DNA of 64,000 bases from the NCBI RefSeq assembly GCF_000963885.1, contig NZ_BALE01000010.1:62001-126000 (forward strand), read 5' to 3'. The stretch comes from Tanticharoenia sakaeratensis NBRC 103193 (lineage in GTDB: Bacteria; Pseudomonadota; Alphaproteobacteria; Acetobacterales; Acetobacteraceae). Under the pieces are notes generated by a model. It worked only from the letters and a program-made list of their open reading frames with translations, searched no databases and was not told where the DNA came from. The translations under genes and the position numbers were made by a program. This document shows positions 16,889 to 25,670 of this stretch, in pieces. Within the stretch, counting starts at the first letter, position 1; each line of letters opens with the position of its first letter.

Positions 16889-17710
16889 TCACCGACCGAC
16901 TTTTTCAAATTTCAGCACGAAATTGTCGGCTTCCCCGATCGCCTGATATTTCGCGCGGTCCTTGTCGCCGAGCGCGAGTGACGGGGGAAGCGTCCACACG
17001 CCCTTAGGCCAGTTCGCCGTATCGCGCGGATTGGCATTGATTTCGGATGTGCCGACCAGCCTGAATCCGGCCTTCTCGATCATCCGGATAGCATAATCCT
17101 GTCGGACGTAACCGTCGGCAGCCTTCGGGTCCTGCGGGGCTCGTGTGTTGCCGCGATGATCCTCGATGCCGAGAATACCATGCGGTTTCAGTGCATGATG
17201 GATGCCGCGCAACAGTGTCTGCGCGTCGCCTTCGCTCATCCAGTTGTGCAGATTGCGAAACGTCAGGACGAAATCGGCGCTGCCCGCTGGAGCGGGCGCC
17301 GGATGGTGCAGACCGAACGCGGTGAGATGTACATGGTCATAGACCGCAGGCGCCCCATCCAGCATCGCTTTCAGCTTGGGCGAAAGACCGAACTCCCGTT
17401 CGATCGGCGTGCCGTCCGGCTGGCCGAGTGCCAGGTCATAGGTGCCGTGATCGTGCAGGTAGGGTGCAAGGATCTGCGTCCAGTATCCGCCGCCCGGCCA
17501 GATTTCGACGACCGTCGATGACGGTGTGATGCCAAAGAACGACAGTTCCGCGACCGGATGCCGTGCGCCATCCCGATCGACGAGTTTCGGGGACCGGGTG
17601 GGCGCATGAACGGCCTGCGTCAGTGCCGGATCATCGGCATGGGACGCGACGGGAAACGCCAGGATGCTCAGGGCGACGGCCCCGGCCGACAGGAAGGCGC
17701 GATGCGACAT
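16889..17710 (-). CDS. Secreted methyltransferase-like protein (COG4798-type)
   Basis: The 273-residue protein begins with a signal peptide (MSHRAFLSAGAVALSILAF, ending SHA), unusual for a methyltransferase fold. The body has a Rossmann-like SAM site variant (STVVEIWPGGGYWTQILAPYL near residue 67), ADFVLTFRNLHNWM near 145 and ILGIEDHRGNTRAPQDP near 185, followed by YAIRMIEKAGFRLVG. These fit the predicted methyltransferase group COG4798. Whether it still uses SAM in the periplasm is doubtful because SAM is cytoplasmic. It faces the folate operon (convergent) and is divergent from cyoA. Function unknown. Confidence 0.8.
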   Translation of the reverse strand: MSHRAFLSAGAVALSILAFPVASHADDPALTQAVHAPTRSPKLVDRDGARHPVAELSFFGITPSSTVVEIWPGGGYWTQILAPYLHDHGTYDLALGQPDGTPIEREFGLSPKLKAMLDGAPAVYDHVHLTAFGLHHPAPAPAGSADFVLTFRNLHNWMSEGDAQTLLRGIHHALKPHGILGIEDHRGNTRAPQDPKAADGYVRQDYAIRMIEKAGFRLVGTSEINANPRDTANWPKGVWTLPPSLALGDKDRAKYQAIGEADNFVLKFEKVGR

Positions 17711-17943
17711 GATTGAAGGAGCTCCGCAGGAAGGATTTCAGGCGTGGAGCATGGCACATGGTGCGCTGCGGCACATGTGACGTCCGCACCATGATCGGCA
17801 GGATAGCGACGGGCGATCACATTCCCGGCACGTTTTCGACGAACCCAACCCGGAAATGATTCGTTGCACCCCGCACGCGACAAAACGGGAAGGTGCTGTG
17901 TGAGACATTGGGACGATGACGCCATTGCGCGGAGCAGGCGGCG

Positions 17944-18843
17944 ATGAGGCGCGCATGTGGCCGGCGCATTGCATCCGGCCTCGGCGCGACACTGGCCAGT
18001 GTCTTCCTGTCCGGCTGCGGGACGCCCGGTTCGTCATTCATGTCGCCGGGCGGGATCGTTGCGGCAAGCCAGCGTCACTGGCTGATCGAGATCCTGCTGA
18101 TACTGACCGTCGTGGCCGCTCCGATCTTCATCGGACTTCCATTATGTATCTGGCGCTACCGGCGCCACGCGGGTGGGGCATACCGGCCGAACTGGGGGCT
18201 CTCCCGTCCCTTGGAATATGTGATCTGGGGCGTTCCGTGCCTGATCGTGCTGCTGCTCTCGTTGCTGGTCATCGGGCCGGAAAACCGGTTTTCGCCCTAC
18301 GATCCGCTGCCCGGTCCGCCGCCTTTGCGGGTTCAGGTCGTCGCCCTGAACTGGAAATGGCTGTTCATCTATCCGGATCAGCACGTGGCAAGCGTCGACA
18401 AGCTCGCAATCCCCGCCGGTCGTCCGGTGCGGTTCTTCCTGACCAGTGATTCGACGATGCAGTCCTTCTTCATCCCGGCGCTGGGCAGTCAGATCTATGC
18501 GATGGCGGGGATGGTGACGCAGCTGAACCTTCAGGCCATCAACCCCGGCCATTTCGACGGCAAGAACACCCAGTTCAACGGTATGGGCTTCCAGGACGAC
18601 CGGTTCGACGTCGAGGCCCTGTCGGAGAACGATTTCCAGGCCTGGATCAACCGCCTGAAAACCCAGCCGCGGCTTGATACGGCCACATACGCCGTGATCG
18701 CCCGTCAGGGTTCGGCGCAGGAAGCGGCCCACACGCTTGCCCAGGCCTCGTCACTGACCGGAATGCCGAGTTTTTCCGAAGCACCGCCGGATCTCTTCAA
18801 GTCCGTCGTCGATCGATACAGCCCGAGCATGGCCACGAAGTAA
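17944..18843 (+). CDS. cyoA: Cytochrome bo3 ubiquinol oxidase subunit II
   Basis: The 299-residue subunit II of the quinol oxidase begins with a lipoprotein signal (VFLSGC near residue 25), has two membrane helices (about 45-68 and 88-110), and a periplasmic cupredoxin domain (VVALNWKWLFIYPDQ, SFFIPALGSQIYAMAGM) lacking the CuA ligands, as expected for a quinol rather than cytochrome c oxidase. The COX aromatic-rich tail (EALSENDFQAW) follows. It is the first gene of cyoABCD, which in acetic acid bacteria is the main terminal oxidase for rapid sugar and polyol oxidation. Confidence 0.95.
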   Translation: MRRACGRRIASGLGATLASVFLSGCGTPGSSFMSPGGIVAASQRHWLIEILLILTVVAAPIFIGLPLCIWRYRRHAGGAYRPNWGLSRPLEYVIWGVPCLIVLLLSLLVIGPENRFSPYDPLPGPPPLRVQVVALNWKWLFIYPDQHVASVDKLAIPAGRPVRFFLTSDSTMQSFFIPALGSQIYAMAGMVTQLNLQAINPGHFDGKNTQFNGMGFQDDRFDVEALSENDFQAWINRLKTQPRLDTATYAVIARQGSAQEAAHTLAQASSLTGMPSFSEAPPDLFKSVVDRYSPSMATK

Positions 18844-18855
18844 GGACATCCAGCG

Positions 18856-20919
18856 ATGCTGTCACAAAATATCCGTTTCGCGGTGTTCGGAAACCTGAGC
18901 TTTTCGGCCCTGCCGTTCTACAGCGTCATTGCAACGATCGCCGCATCCATGGTCGTGCTCGGTGCGATTGCGTGTATCGTCGTCATTACCCGGGCGAAAG
19001 CCTGGACGTATCTGTGGAAAGAGTGGTTCACGAGCGTCGATCACAAGCGGGTCGGCATCATGTATGTGATCGTGGCACTGATCATGCTGCTGCGGGCCGC
19101 GATCGAGGCGATCCTGATGCGTGTGCATCAGGCGACCGCCTTTCAGCAGCAGGGCATCCTGCCGCCCGAGCATTTCGCGCAGCTTTTCACGACCCATGGC
19201 ACGATCATGATTTTCTTCATGGCGATGCCGTTCCTGATCGGGCTTTTCAATCTCATCATGCCGCTGCAGATCGGCGCCCGCGACGTGTCGTTCCCGGTCA
19301 TGAATTCGGTCAGTCTCGGCATGACGATCGGCGGCAGCGTTCTGATGATGATCTCGCTCGTCCTGGGCAAGTTCTCGACCGGCGGCTGGTCCGGCTATCC
19401 GCCCTATACCGAACTGGCCTTCAGCAATGACATGGGCGTCGATTACTGGATCTGGGCGCTGACACTGAGCTCGCTCAGCACGACCATGACCGGCATCAAC
19501 TTTGCAGCCACGATCTACAAGAAGCGCTGCGAGGGAATGACGCTGATGGCCATGCCCCTCTTCACGTGGACATGCCTGTGCACGTCCATCCTCATGATCT
19601 TCGCCATGCCGGCGATCACGCTCGCGACAGCACTGCTGGCGCTCGACCGCTATGCGGACATGCATTTCTTCACAAACGGCATGGGCGGGAACATGATGAA
19701 CTACATCAACATGTTCTGGCTGTTCGGCCATCCGGAAGTCTACATCCTGGTGCTGCCCGCCTTCGGTGTCTTTTCCGAGACGATCGCGACGTTTTCGGGA
19801 AAGACGCTTTATGGCTACACGTCGCTGATCTACGCGACGATGGTCATCGCCGTTCTCTCGTTCACCGTCTGGCTGCACCACTTCTTCACGATGGGGCAGG
19901 ATGCGAACGTGAATGCGATCTTCGGCATTGCGACCATGCTGATCGGCATCCCGACGGGCGTGAAAATCTACGACTGGCTGCTGACGATGTTCCGCGGCGA
20001 GATCCGTCTGACGGTGCCGATGCTGTATGCCATCGGCTTCATGATCCTGTTCACGATCGGCGGGTGCGCGGGCATCGTTCTGGCCAACCCGGGCGTCGAC
20101 TATCAGGTTCACAACACCCTGTTTTTGGTGGCGCATTTTCACAACGTCATCATTCCCGGAACCCTGTTCGGGATGCTGTCCGGCTATCATTACTGGTTCC
20201 CCAAGGCGTTCGGTTTCCGCCTGAGTGAGACCTGGGGACGCCGTGCCTGCCTGTGCTGGATTGCAGGTTTCGTGCTCGCATTCTTCCCGCTCTATGCGCT
20301 CGGGCTGCTCGGCATGCCGCGTCGCACGGCGGAGTATTTCGATCCGGCCTATCGTCCTTGGACGCTGATCGCGGCAGTCGGCGCGCTCATCATCGCGGCA
20401 GCGCTGGCGTGCCTCGTGATCCAGCTCGTGGTCAGCATCCGCGACCGCGCACAGCAGGCGGTGCCGATCGGCGATCCGTGGGACGGGCGCACGCTCGAAT
20501 GGTCGATCGCGGCCCCGCCACCCGAGTACAATTTCGCCGTGCTCCCGACGGTCCATGGCCGCGATGCCTTCCTCGACGCCAAGCATGACGGTTCGGCCTA
20601 TCGCGCGCCGGAGCATTACGAGGACATCGTTCTTCCGAAGAATGCCGCGATCGGCCCGGTCATCTGCGTGGCCGGGGGCGCCGCAGGCTTTGCCCTGACG
20701 TGGCACATCTGGTGGCTCGCGATCGTGGGTGTCGCCACCATGTTCGCAGCGCTCATCGTGCGCAGTTTCAACCGCGACACGGAGCGGGTGATTCCCGCCG
20801 CCGAGGTGCGCGAGACCGAAGAAGCGTGGCTGCGTCTGGCTCACAGTCTCCCGCCTCGTGACCGCAATGCGGAACTCAGCATCGAAAACGAAGGGCTTGC
20901 GACGGTGGCAGCAGAATGA
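18856..20919 (+). CDS. cyoB: Cytochrome bo3 ubiquinol oxidase subunit I
   Basis: The catalytic 687-residue subunit holds the low-spin heme, the high-spin heme/CuB site and the proton channels. All heme-copper ligands are present: the low-spin heme His in FTTHGTIMIFFM, the CuB/tyrosine motif GHPEVYILVLPAFG, the paired His in WLHHFFTMGQDAN, and the two heme His in VAHFHNVIIPG. The Glu in HPEVY marks it as a type A oxidase. About 15 membrane segments are visible. It starts 12 bases after cyoA and overlaps cyoC by four bases. Confidence 0.97.
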   Translation: MLSQNIRFAVFGNLSFSALPFYSVIATIAASMVVLGAIACIVVITRAKAWTYLWKEWFTSVDHKRVGIMYVIVALIMLLRAAIEAILMRVHQATAFQQQGILPPEHFAQLFTTHGTIMIFFMAMPFLIGLFNLIMPLQIGARDVSFPVMNSVSLGMTIGGSVLMMISLVLGKFSTGGWSGYPPYTELAFSNDMGVDYWIWALTLSSLSTTMTGINFAATIYKKRCEGMTLMAMPLFTWTCLCTSILMIFAMPAITLATALLALDRYADMHFFTNGMGGNMMNYINMFWLFGHPEVYILVLPAFGVFSETIATFSGKTLYGYTSLIYATMVIAVLSFTVWLHHFFTMGQDANVNAIFGIATMLIGIPTGVKIYDWLLTMFRGEIRLTVPMLYAIGFMILFTIGGCAGIVLANPGVDYQVHNTLFLVAHFHNVIIPGTLFGMLSGYHYWFPKAFGFRLSETWGRRACLCWIAGFVLAFFPLYALGLLGMPRRTAEYFDPAYRPWTLIAAVGALIIAAALACLVIQLVVSIRDRAQQAVPIGDPWDGRTLEWSIAAPPPEYNFAVLPTVHGRDAFLDAKHDGSAYRAPEHYEDIVLPKNAAIGPVICVAGGAAGFALTWHIWWLAIVGVATMFAALIVRSFNRDTERVIPAAEVRETEEAWLRLAHSLPPRDRNAELSIENEGLATVAAE

Positions 20920-21542
20920 GCGGGCAGGTAAAGCAGCATCCGGGTCTCAACCTGCATCGGGAGGATGCCGAGACCCGCGACCAGACCGAGGAAGTCCTGT
21001 TCGGCTTCTGGGTTTTCCTCATGAGCGACCTCGTGCTGTTTTCGCTCCTGTTTGCGACCTACGGCACGATGCTGCACTCGATGGCGGGCGGCCCGGGTCC
21101 GAAGCAGCTGTTCGACATCAGGAATGCCGGTATCGAAACGGTGGCACTTCTGCTCAGCACGTTCAGCTTCGGGCAGGCCTCGCTTGCCATGAAATATGAC
21201 GATGCTCCGGGCCGCGTACAGACCTGGCTGCTGGTGACGCTGGGCCTGGGCCTCGTCTTTCTCGGATACGAGATCTACGATTTCGTGGACATGATCGGCA
21301 AAGGCGGCCCGCCCAGCCGGTCGGGCTATCTGTCGTCGTTCTTCGCGCTGGTGGGAACCCACGGGCTGCACGTAACGTGCGGCTGTGTCTGGATCATCGT
21401 CATGATCGCACAGGTCAGGATGTTCGGGCTCGACACGCTCGTGAAGACGCGCCTGCTGCGCCTGGGCCTGTTCTGGCACTTCCTCGACGTGATGTGGGTC
21501 GGGATCTTCTCTGTCGTGTATCTGCAAGGACTGGTCGGATGA
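20916..21542 (+). CDS. cyoC: Cytochrome bo3 ubiquinol oxidase subunit III
   Basis: This 208-residue protein has five hydrophobic segments typical of quinol oxidase subunit III. Recognisable stretches are VLFGFWVFLMSDLVLFSLLF, LLLSTFSFGQASLA, GTHGLHVTCGCVWI and LGLFWHFLDVMWVGIF. It stabilises the oxidase and may supply lipid or proton pathways. Its ATG overlaps the cyoB stop and its stop overlaps the cyoD ATG, four bases each. Confidence 0.95.
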   Translation: MSGQVKQHPGLNLHREDAETRDQTEEVLFGFWVFLMSDLVLFSLLFATYGTMLHSMAGGPGPKQLFDIRNAGIETVALLLSTFSFGQASLAMKYDDAPGRVQTWLLVTLGLGLVFLGYEIYDFVDMIGKGGPPSRSGYLSSFFALVGTHGLHVTCGCVWIIVMIAQVRMFGLDTLVKTRLLRLGLFWHFLDVMWVGIFSVVYLQGLVG

Positions 21543-21856
21543 GCGCGCAGGACGCAAAGGAACGAGCGCACGACGCCCGGGTCTATCAGGTCGGGCTCGT
21601 GCTCGCGCTCGTATTGTCAGCCGTGCCTTTCGGTGCCGTCGCACTGGGGCTGCTCCCGGCATCGGGCCTGCTCTGGATGATCGCGATCTGCGCAATCGTG
21701 CAGATTCTCGTCCATTTCCGCTGCTTCCTGCATATCGACCTGTCGTCCAATCATCGGCACGACCTGCAGCTCATCCTGTTTTCGGTGTGTATCGTGATCC
21801 TGATGGCCGGCGGCACGCTGTGGGTGATCGGCAATCAGCGCGCGATGATGATGTGA
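21539..21856 (+). CDS. cyoD: Cytochrome bo3 ubiquinol oxidase subunit IV
   Basis: The 105-residue subunit IV has three membrane helices, with the signatures VGLVLALVLSAVPFGAVAL, VQILVHFRCFLHID and LILFSVCIVILMAGGTLWV. It begins at the ATGA overlap with cyoC. It closes the operon: no cyoE (heme O synthase) follows, so that function must be encoded elsewhere. Its last 22 bases overlap the convergent NifU-like gene. Confidence 0.93.
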   Translation: MSAQDAKERAHDARVYQVGLVLALVLSAVPFGAVALGLLPASGLLWMIAICAIVQILVHFRCFLHIDLSSNHRHDLQLILFSVCIVILMAGGTLWVIGNQRAMMM

Positions 21857-22293
21857 TCGCAGCCCTCGAGTGCTGCGATCGTCGCAAGGAAGGGCAGGCG
21901 TGCTGCCGCATGGCGGCTGCGTAGATCGGCGACGGGGGCCAGAGCCTGAAGCGCTTCCCAGCCGGGCGGGAGCAATGGTTGCTCCTTGCGCAGCAGGGCC
22001 TCGAGCGCATCCAGTGCGCTGCGGCAGTCGTCCAGCCCCTGATCCGGAATGGACGATGCCAGCACGGCAGCACTTGCGCGCCCGATCTGGCAGGCGTTGA
22101 GTTTGTGTCCATAGTACGTAACACGACCTGCCTCGACGCACAGGTCGACCCGGATCCGGCTGCCGCAGACGCGCGAACGTGCTTCCGCGCTGCAACTCGG
22201 CGCGGGGAGCGGACCGATGACGGCGGCGGTTCGGGCCAGATCCGCGATCTCAGCGGAGTAGGCCGGTGATGCAAGGGGCGTGTGGCCGGTCAT
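21835..22293 (-). CDS. NifU-like iron-sulfur cluster assembly scaffold protein
   Basis: The 152-residue protein matches NifU N-terminal/IscU-like scaffolds. Conserved Cys sit in APSCSAEARSRVCGSRI and LNACQIGRASAAVLA, and the C-terminal helix (RSRHAARLPFLATI-type) is characteristic of the alphaproteobacterial version. Such proteins hold nascent Fe-S clusters or zinc in the cytoplasm. The usual first Cys position reads CSAEA here, so ligand geometry differs from classical IscU. I start at the ATG at 22293; the frame stays open much further upstream but is antisense to the porin gene. It is convergent with cyoD (22-base overlap) and divergent from the porin. Confidence 0.75.
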   Translation of the reverse strand: MTGHTPLASPAYSAEIADLARTAAVIGPLPAPSCSAEARSRVCGSRIRVDLCVEAGRVTYYGHKLNACQIGRASAAVLASSIPDQGLDDCRSALDALEALLRKEQPLLPPGWEALQALAPVADLRSRHAAARLPFLATIAALEGCDHIIIAR

Positions 22294-22321
22294 GGAGCGT
22301 GATCGTTCATGGACATTAAAC

Positions 22322-23539
22322 ATGGATGCGCCCGCGCGTTTGACAATCCATGTCATGTGCATGGCCGCGTCGCTTTCGATCGTGCCGGCACATGCAGCGT
22401 CGCCCGTGTTCAATGACATCACGTTCGGCGCCCAGATCGAGGGCGGTCTGATGGCCAATCCCGCGCGTCCGGCCGATGCCCTGGATTTTGGCCAGTTCTC
22501 CCCCGACCATGCCAACCAGCCCCAGCTCGACCAGCTCACGCTGACGCTGACCAAGCCGGTTGATGACATCGGTGGCGGCTATGGTCTGGGGGCCAATCTG
22601 CGCGTGCTCTATGGTGCGGACGCCCGGTATTACGCAATCGCCGGAATTTCGGACAAGCTGTTGAGCGGGCGCTATCAGATCATGCCGGTCTTCGCCAATG
22701 TCGCGGCACATCTGCCATGGCTGACCAAAGGCGGGCTCGACGGGCAGTTCGGCGTGCTGACCTCGCCCATGGGTGTGGAAACTCTCGATCCGACAACTCG
22801 CGCCTTCTACACCCTGGCCTATACGACCGAATATTCGACGCCGTTCGAGCATGTCGGCGCGATCTTCCAATGGCATCTGGACCCTCTGCTGGACGTTCAG
22901 TTCGGCATCGATACCGGAAACCAGACGTCGTTCGGCCGTGGAGACAACAATGCAGAGCCTGCGGGCTATGTCGGACTTTCCGGTCATGGCCTCGCCCATG
23001 GCGCGCTTGCATTCACATATCTGCTGCGCATCGGGCCGGAAAATTCCGTTCGGGCACTGGGCATGCGGGCGAACGCGGCCCAGCGCGTCTGGAACGACCT
23101 GAACGCGACCTGGCAGATGACCCAATCGCTCAACGGGACCATCGAATTCAACACCGTGCACGACGACGGGCTGCATGCATCGACCTACAGCGTCGTGACA
23201 TGGCTCGCCTGGCAGATGTCGCCCGATCTCACGCTGAACTACCGCGGCGAGCTCTATCGCGACAACAGCGGCGGTTTCGTCACGCAGTTTCAGTCCGATA
23301 CGGCCTATGCGCGCGTCCTTCTCGGGGCACCGGCGCCTGTATCGAACGCACCGGCCACGACCTATGGCGCGCTCAGCCTGAATGCGAGCTGGCGCCCGAA
23401 GCTGGGGCATGGCGTCAGGCTGTTCCAGCTCCGTCCCGAAATCCGCTTCGACCGGTCGTTGAACGGGACCGCTCCGTTCAACGGCTTCCGTAATTGCGGC
23501 ATGTTCACATTCGGCGGCGACGCGACACTCGGATTCTGA
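22322..23539 (+). CDS. Outer membrane beta-barrel porin-like protein
   Basis: The 405-residue protein has a signal peptide (hydrophobic core to VPAHA) and a long stretch of alternating aromatic and polar residues typical of beta strands, ending in the classical C-terminal Phe (TLGF). Segments such as FGAQIEGGLMANP, DQLTLTLTKPVDD, FGVLTSPMGVETLDP and EYSTPFEHVGAIF match the putative outer-membrane porin group that is expanded in acetic acid bacteria. The substrate is unknown. I use the ATG at 22322 because it sits directly before the signal peptide. Kup follows after 40 bases on the same strand. Confidence 0.8.
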   Translation: MDAPARLTIHVMCMAASLSIVPAHAASPVFNDITFGAQIEGGLMANPARPADALDFGQFSPDHANQPQLDQLTLTLTKPVDDIGGGYGLGANLRVLYGADARYYAIAGISDKLLSGRYQIMPVFANVAAHLPWLTKGGLDGQFGVLTSPMGVETLDPTTRAFYTLAYTTEYSTPFEHVGAIFQWHLDPLLDVQFGIDTGNQTSFGRGDNNAEPAGYVGLSGHGLAHGALAFTYLLRIGPENSVRALGMRANAAQRVWNDLNATWQMTQSLNGTIEFNTVHDDGLHASTYSVVTWLAWQMSPDLTLNYRGELYRDNSGGFVTQFQSDTAYARVLLGAPAPVSNAPATTYGALSLNASWRPKLGHGVRLFQLRPEIRFDRSLNGTAPFNGFRNCGMFTFGGDATLGF

Positions 23540-23579
23540 AAGACCACCTGATGCAGGGAACGACAATGGGCGACATGCG

Positions 23580-25466
23580 ATGAGCAGCGCTGAACATGAA
23601 GAGGGACGACGACTGGTCCCTGGTGCGCTGGCAGCGCTCGGCATCGTCTTCGGCGATATCGGCACAAGCCCGCTCTATACGTTCCAGACCGTGATGAACG
23701 ACACCGGGGGCGCCACCGACCCGGAGACCCTGCTGGGCGGGTTTTCGCTTCTGGTCTGGACGATGGTGATCGTCGTCGCCCTCAAATACGCAGTCCTCGT
23801 GATGCGCGCCGACAACCGGGGGGAGGGCGGCATTCTCGCCCTCCTGTCGCTGGTCGGGCCCCGTTTCGGGGCATCATGGCATTCCCGCGCGACGCTGCTT
23901 GCGGCAGCGGGCCTGTTCGGCGCGGCCCTGTTGTATGGCGACGGCGCCATTACGCCTGCGATCTCGGTCCTCAGCGCCATCGAAGGCATCGGCGTCGTAG
24001 CGCCTCACGTCCACGCCTATGTCCTGCCGGCGGCTGTCGTGGTCCTGTTCGGGATCTTCATGATCCAGCCCTTGGGCACGGCCCATATCAGCAAGGTCTT
24101 CGGGCCGGTGATGGCGCTCTGGTTCGCGCTGATCGGCATTCTCGGCATCCATGAAGCACTGTCGATGCCGCGCGTGTTCGTCGGCCTCGATCCGATCCAT
24201 GGCCTGCGTTTCCTGCTGGTCCATTACCAGCGCAGTCTGGTGATCCTCGGCGCCGTGTTCCTCTCGGTTACAGGCGCCGAAGCGCTCTATGCCGACATGA
24301 GTCACGTCGGACGGCCCAGCGTGCGTCTGGCTCTGGGTGTCGTCGTGCTGCCGATGCTGATCCTGAGCTATGCGGGCCAGACGGCCTACCTGCTGGCGCA
24401 TCCGAGCAATACCGCCAATCCGTTCTTTGCGATGTTGCCGCACCCGATGATCCTGCCGGTCGTGGTGCTTGCGACCCTTGCGACCATCATTGCAAGCCAG
24501 GCGATCATCACGGGCGCCTATACGCTCACACGGCAGGCCATGCAGCTCGGCTGGTTCCCCGGCCTCAACATCCGCCAGACTTCGGATACCGAATACGGGC
24601 AGATCTACGTGCCCGTCGTGAACTGGATACTGATGATGGTGACGCTGGCCGTCGCCCTGTTCTTCCGGTCGTCCGACAATCTGTCCGGGGCCTACGGCAC
24701 CGCTGTTTCCACCACGATGCTCATGACGACGATCCTGATGTTCGACGTCATGCGCAAGAAGTGGAACTGGCCGTTTGTCGTGGCCGGCGGCATCGCGCTG
24801 TTCTTTGGCGCGATCGACATGGTGTTCTTCGTGGCCAACCTGATGAAGATCGCCCGCGGCGGCTACGTGCCGCTGGCGATTGGGCTGGCGATCTTCATCA
24901 TCATGACGACATGGCGGCGCGGCGTCGATCTCATGCGCGAAGGCTTCGCCCCGCTGGGAGAGCGGGCGAGCGATGTGCTGGCGCAACTCGATAACGGCAC
25001 GCTCATGCGCACGCCGGGCAGCTTCGTGTTCCTCTCTCGCTACGACAGCGCGGTGCCGCCGCTGGTCGCGCGCCATGTCGCGGATTTCCAGTCGCTTCCC
25101 GAGGTCACGGTCGCACTCAACGTCAGCTTCGAGTCGGTGCCCCGTATCCTCGAACAGGACCGGATGCAGGTCCGTCGCACGGCGGAGAAGATGTGGCAGA
25201 TCGGCGTGAAGTTCGGCTTCGTCGAGATCCCGAACCTGTTTGCCGTGCTGCGCGAGGCCAAGGAGCTGGGCTGTCAGGTCGATCTGTCCGAGGTGCTGTT
25301 CATCGTGGGGGATGACGACATCGTGGCCAGTGATCAGAAAACCCGCATGAACATGTTCCGCAGGCTGCTGTTCGGCTTTCTCTACCGCAACGCCGTGCGT
25401 GCGCCGGACCGCTTCACGCTGCCGCGCGAGCGCCTGATCGAGATCGGGCATCAGGTCGGGATCTAG
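23580..25466 (+). CDS. kup: Kup-type potassium uptake transporter
   Basis: This 628-residue protein imports potassium, probably with protons. The N-terminus carries the family signature ALGIVFGDIGTSPLYTFQ, followed by about 12 membrane segments (for example LYGDGAITPAISVLSAIEG, VTGAEALYADMSHVG, SQAIITGAYTLTRQAMQLG) and a cytoplasmic C-terminal domain from about residue 480. Length is normal for the family. It shares direction with the porin upstream and is convergent with nuoN. Confidence 0.95.
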   Translation: MSSAEHEEGRRLVPGALAALGIVFGDIGTSPLYTFQTVMNDTGGATDPETLLGGFSLLVWTMVIVVALKYAVLVMRADNRGEGGILALLSLVGPRFGASWHSRATLLAAAGLFGAALLYGDGAITPAISVLSAIEGIGVVAPHVHAYVLPAAVVVLFGIFMIQPLGTAHISKVFGPVMALWFALIGILGIHEALSMPRVFVGLDPIHGLRFLLVHYQRSLVILGAVFLSVTGAEALYADMSHVGRPSVRLALGVVVLPMLILSYAGQTAYLLAHPSNTANPFFAMLPHPMILPVVVLATLATIIASQAIITGAYTLTRQAMQLGWFPGLNIRQTSDTEYGQIYVPVVNWILMMVTLAVALFFRSSDNLSGAYGTAVSTTMLMTTILMFDVMRKKWNWPFVVAGGIALFFGAIDMVFFVANLMKIARGGYVPLAIGLAIFIIMTTWRRGVDLMREGFAPLGERASDVLAQLDNGTLMRTPGSFVFLSRYDSAVPPLVARHVADFQSLPEVTVALNVSFESVPRILEQDRMQVRRTAEKMWQIGVKFGFVEIPNLFAVLREAKELGCQVDLSEVLFIVGDDDIVASDQKTRMNMFRRLLFGFLYRNAVRAPDRFTLPRERLIEIGHQVGI

Positions 25467-25616
25467 CGCGCGATCCCGCCATATGCGGACGGTGCGAGCC
25501 TGCCGCGGCACCTGTCTCAGGTACCACGGACATGATCAGAGCAGTCGGAACGTCTCGAACGGCGTCACAGACCGACGCCGCGCTGCATATCACGAATTTT
25601 GGGGGGCTGATGTGAT

Positions 25617-25659
25617 GGACGCTCGGCGTCCAACAGCGCGGGCGCCTTTCGGGCGCCCG
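25617..25659. terminator. Two hairpins between convergent kup and nuoN
   Basis: GGACGC (25617-25622) pairs with GCGTCC (25626-25631) around a 3-base loop. CGGGCGCC (25639-25646) pairs with GGCGCCCG (25652-25659) around a 5-base loop. Neither has a proper T-run, but their position between two convergent genes suggests transcription termination for both. Confidence 0.5.
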
Positions 25660-25670
25660 TGCGAGCCCGG

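Noticed and set aside
18862-20844. Very long open frame antisense to cyoB
   Set aside because: It is a shadow caused by the high GC third-position bias of cyoB; composition is Arg/His/Asp-rich and there is no family resemblance.
23874-25511. Long open frame antisense to kup
   Set aside because: Same shadow effect; the sense frame is an obvious Kup transporter.
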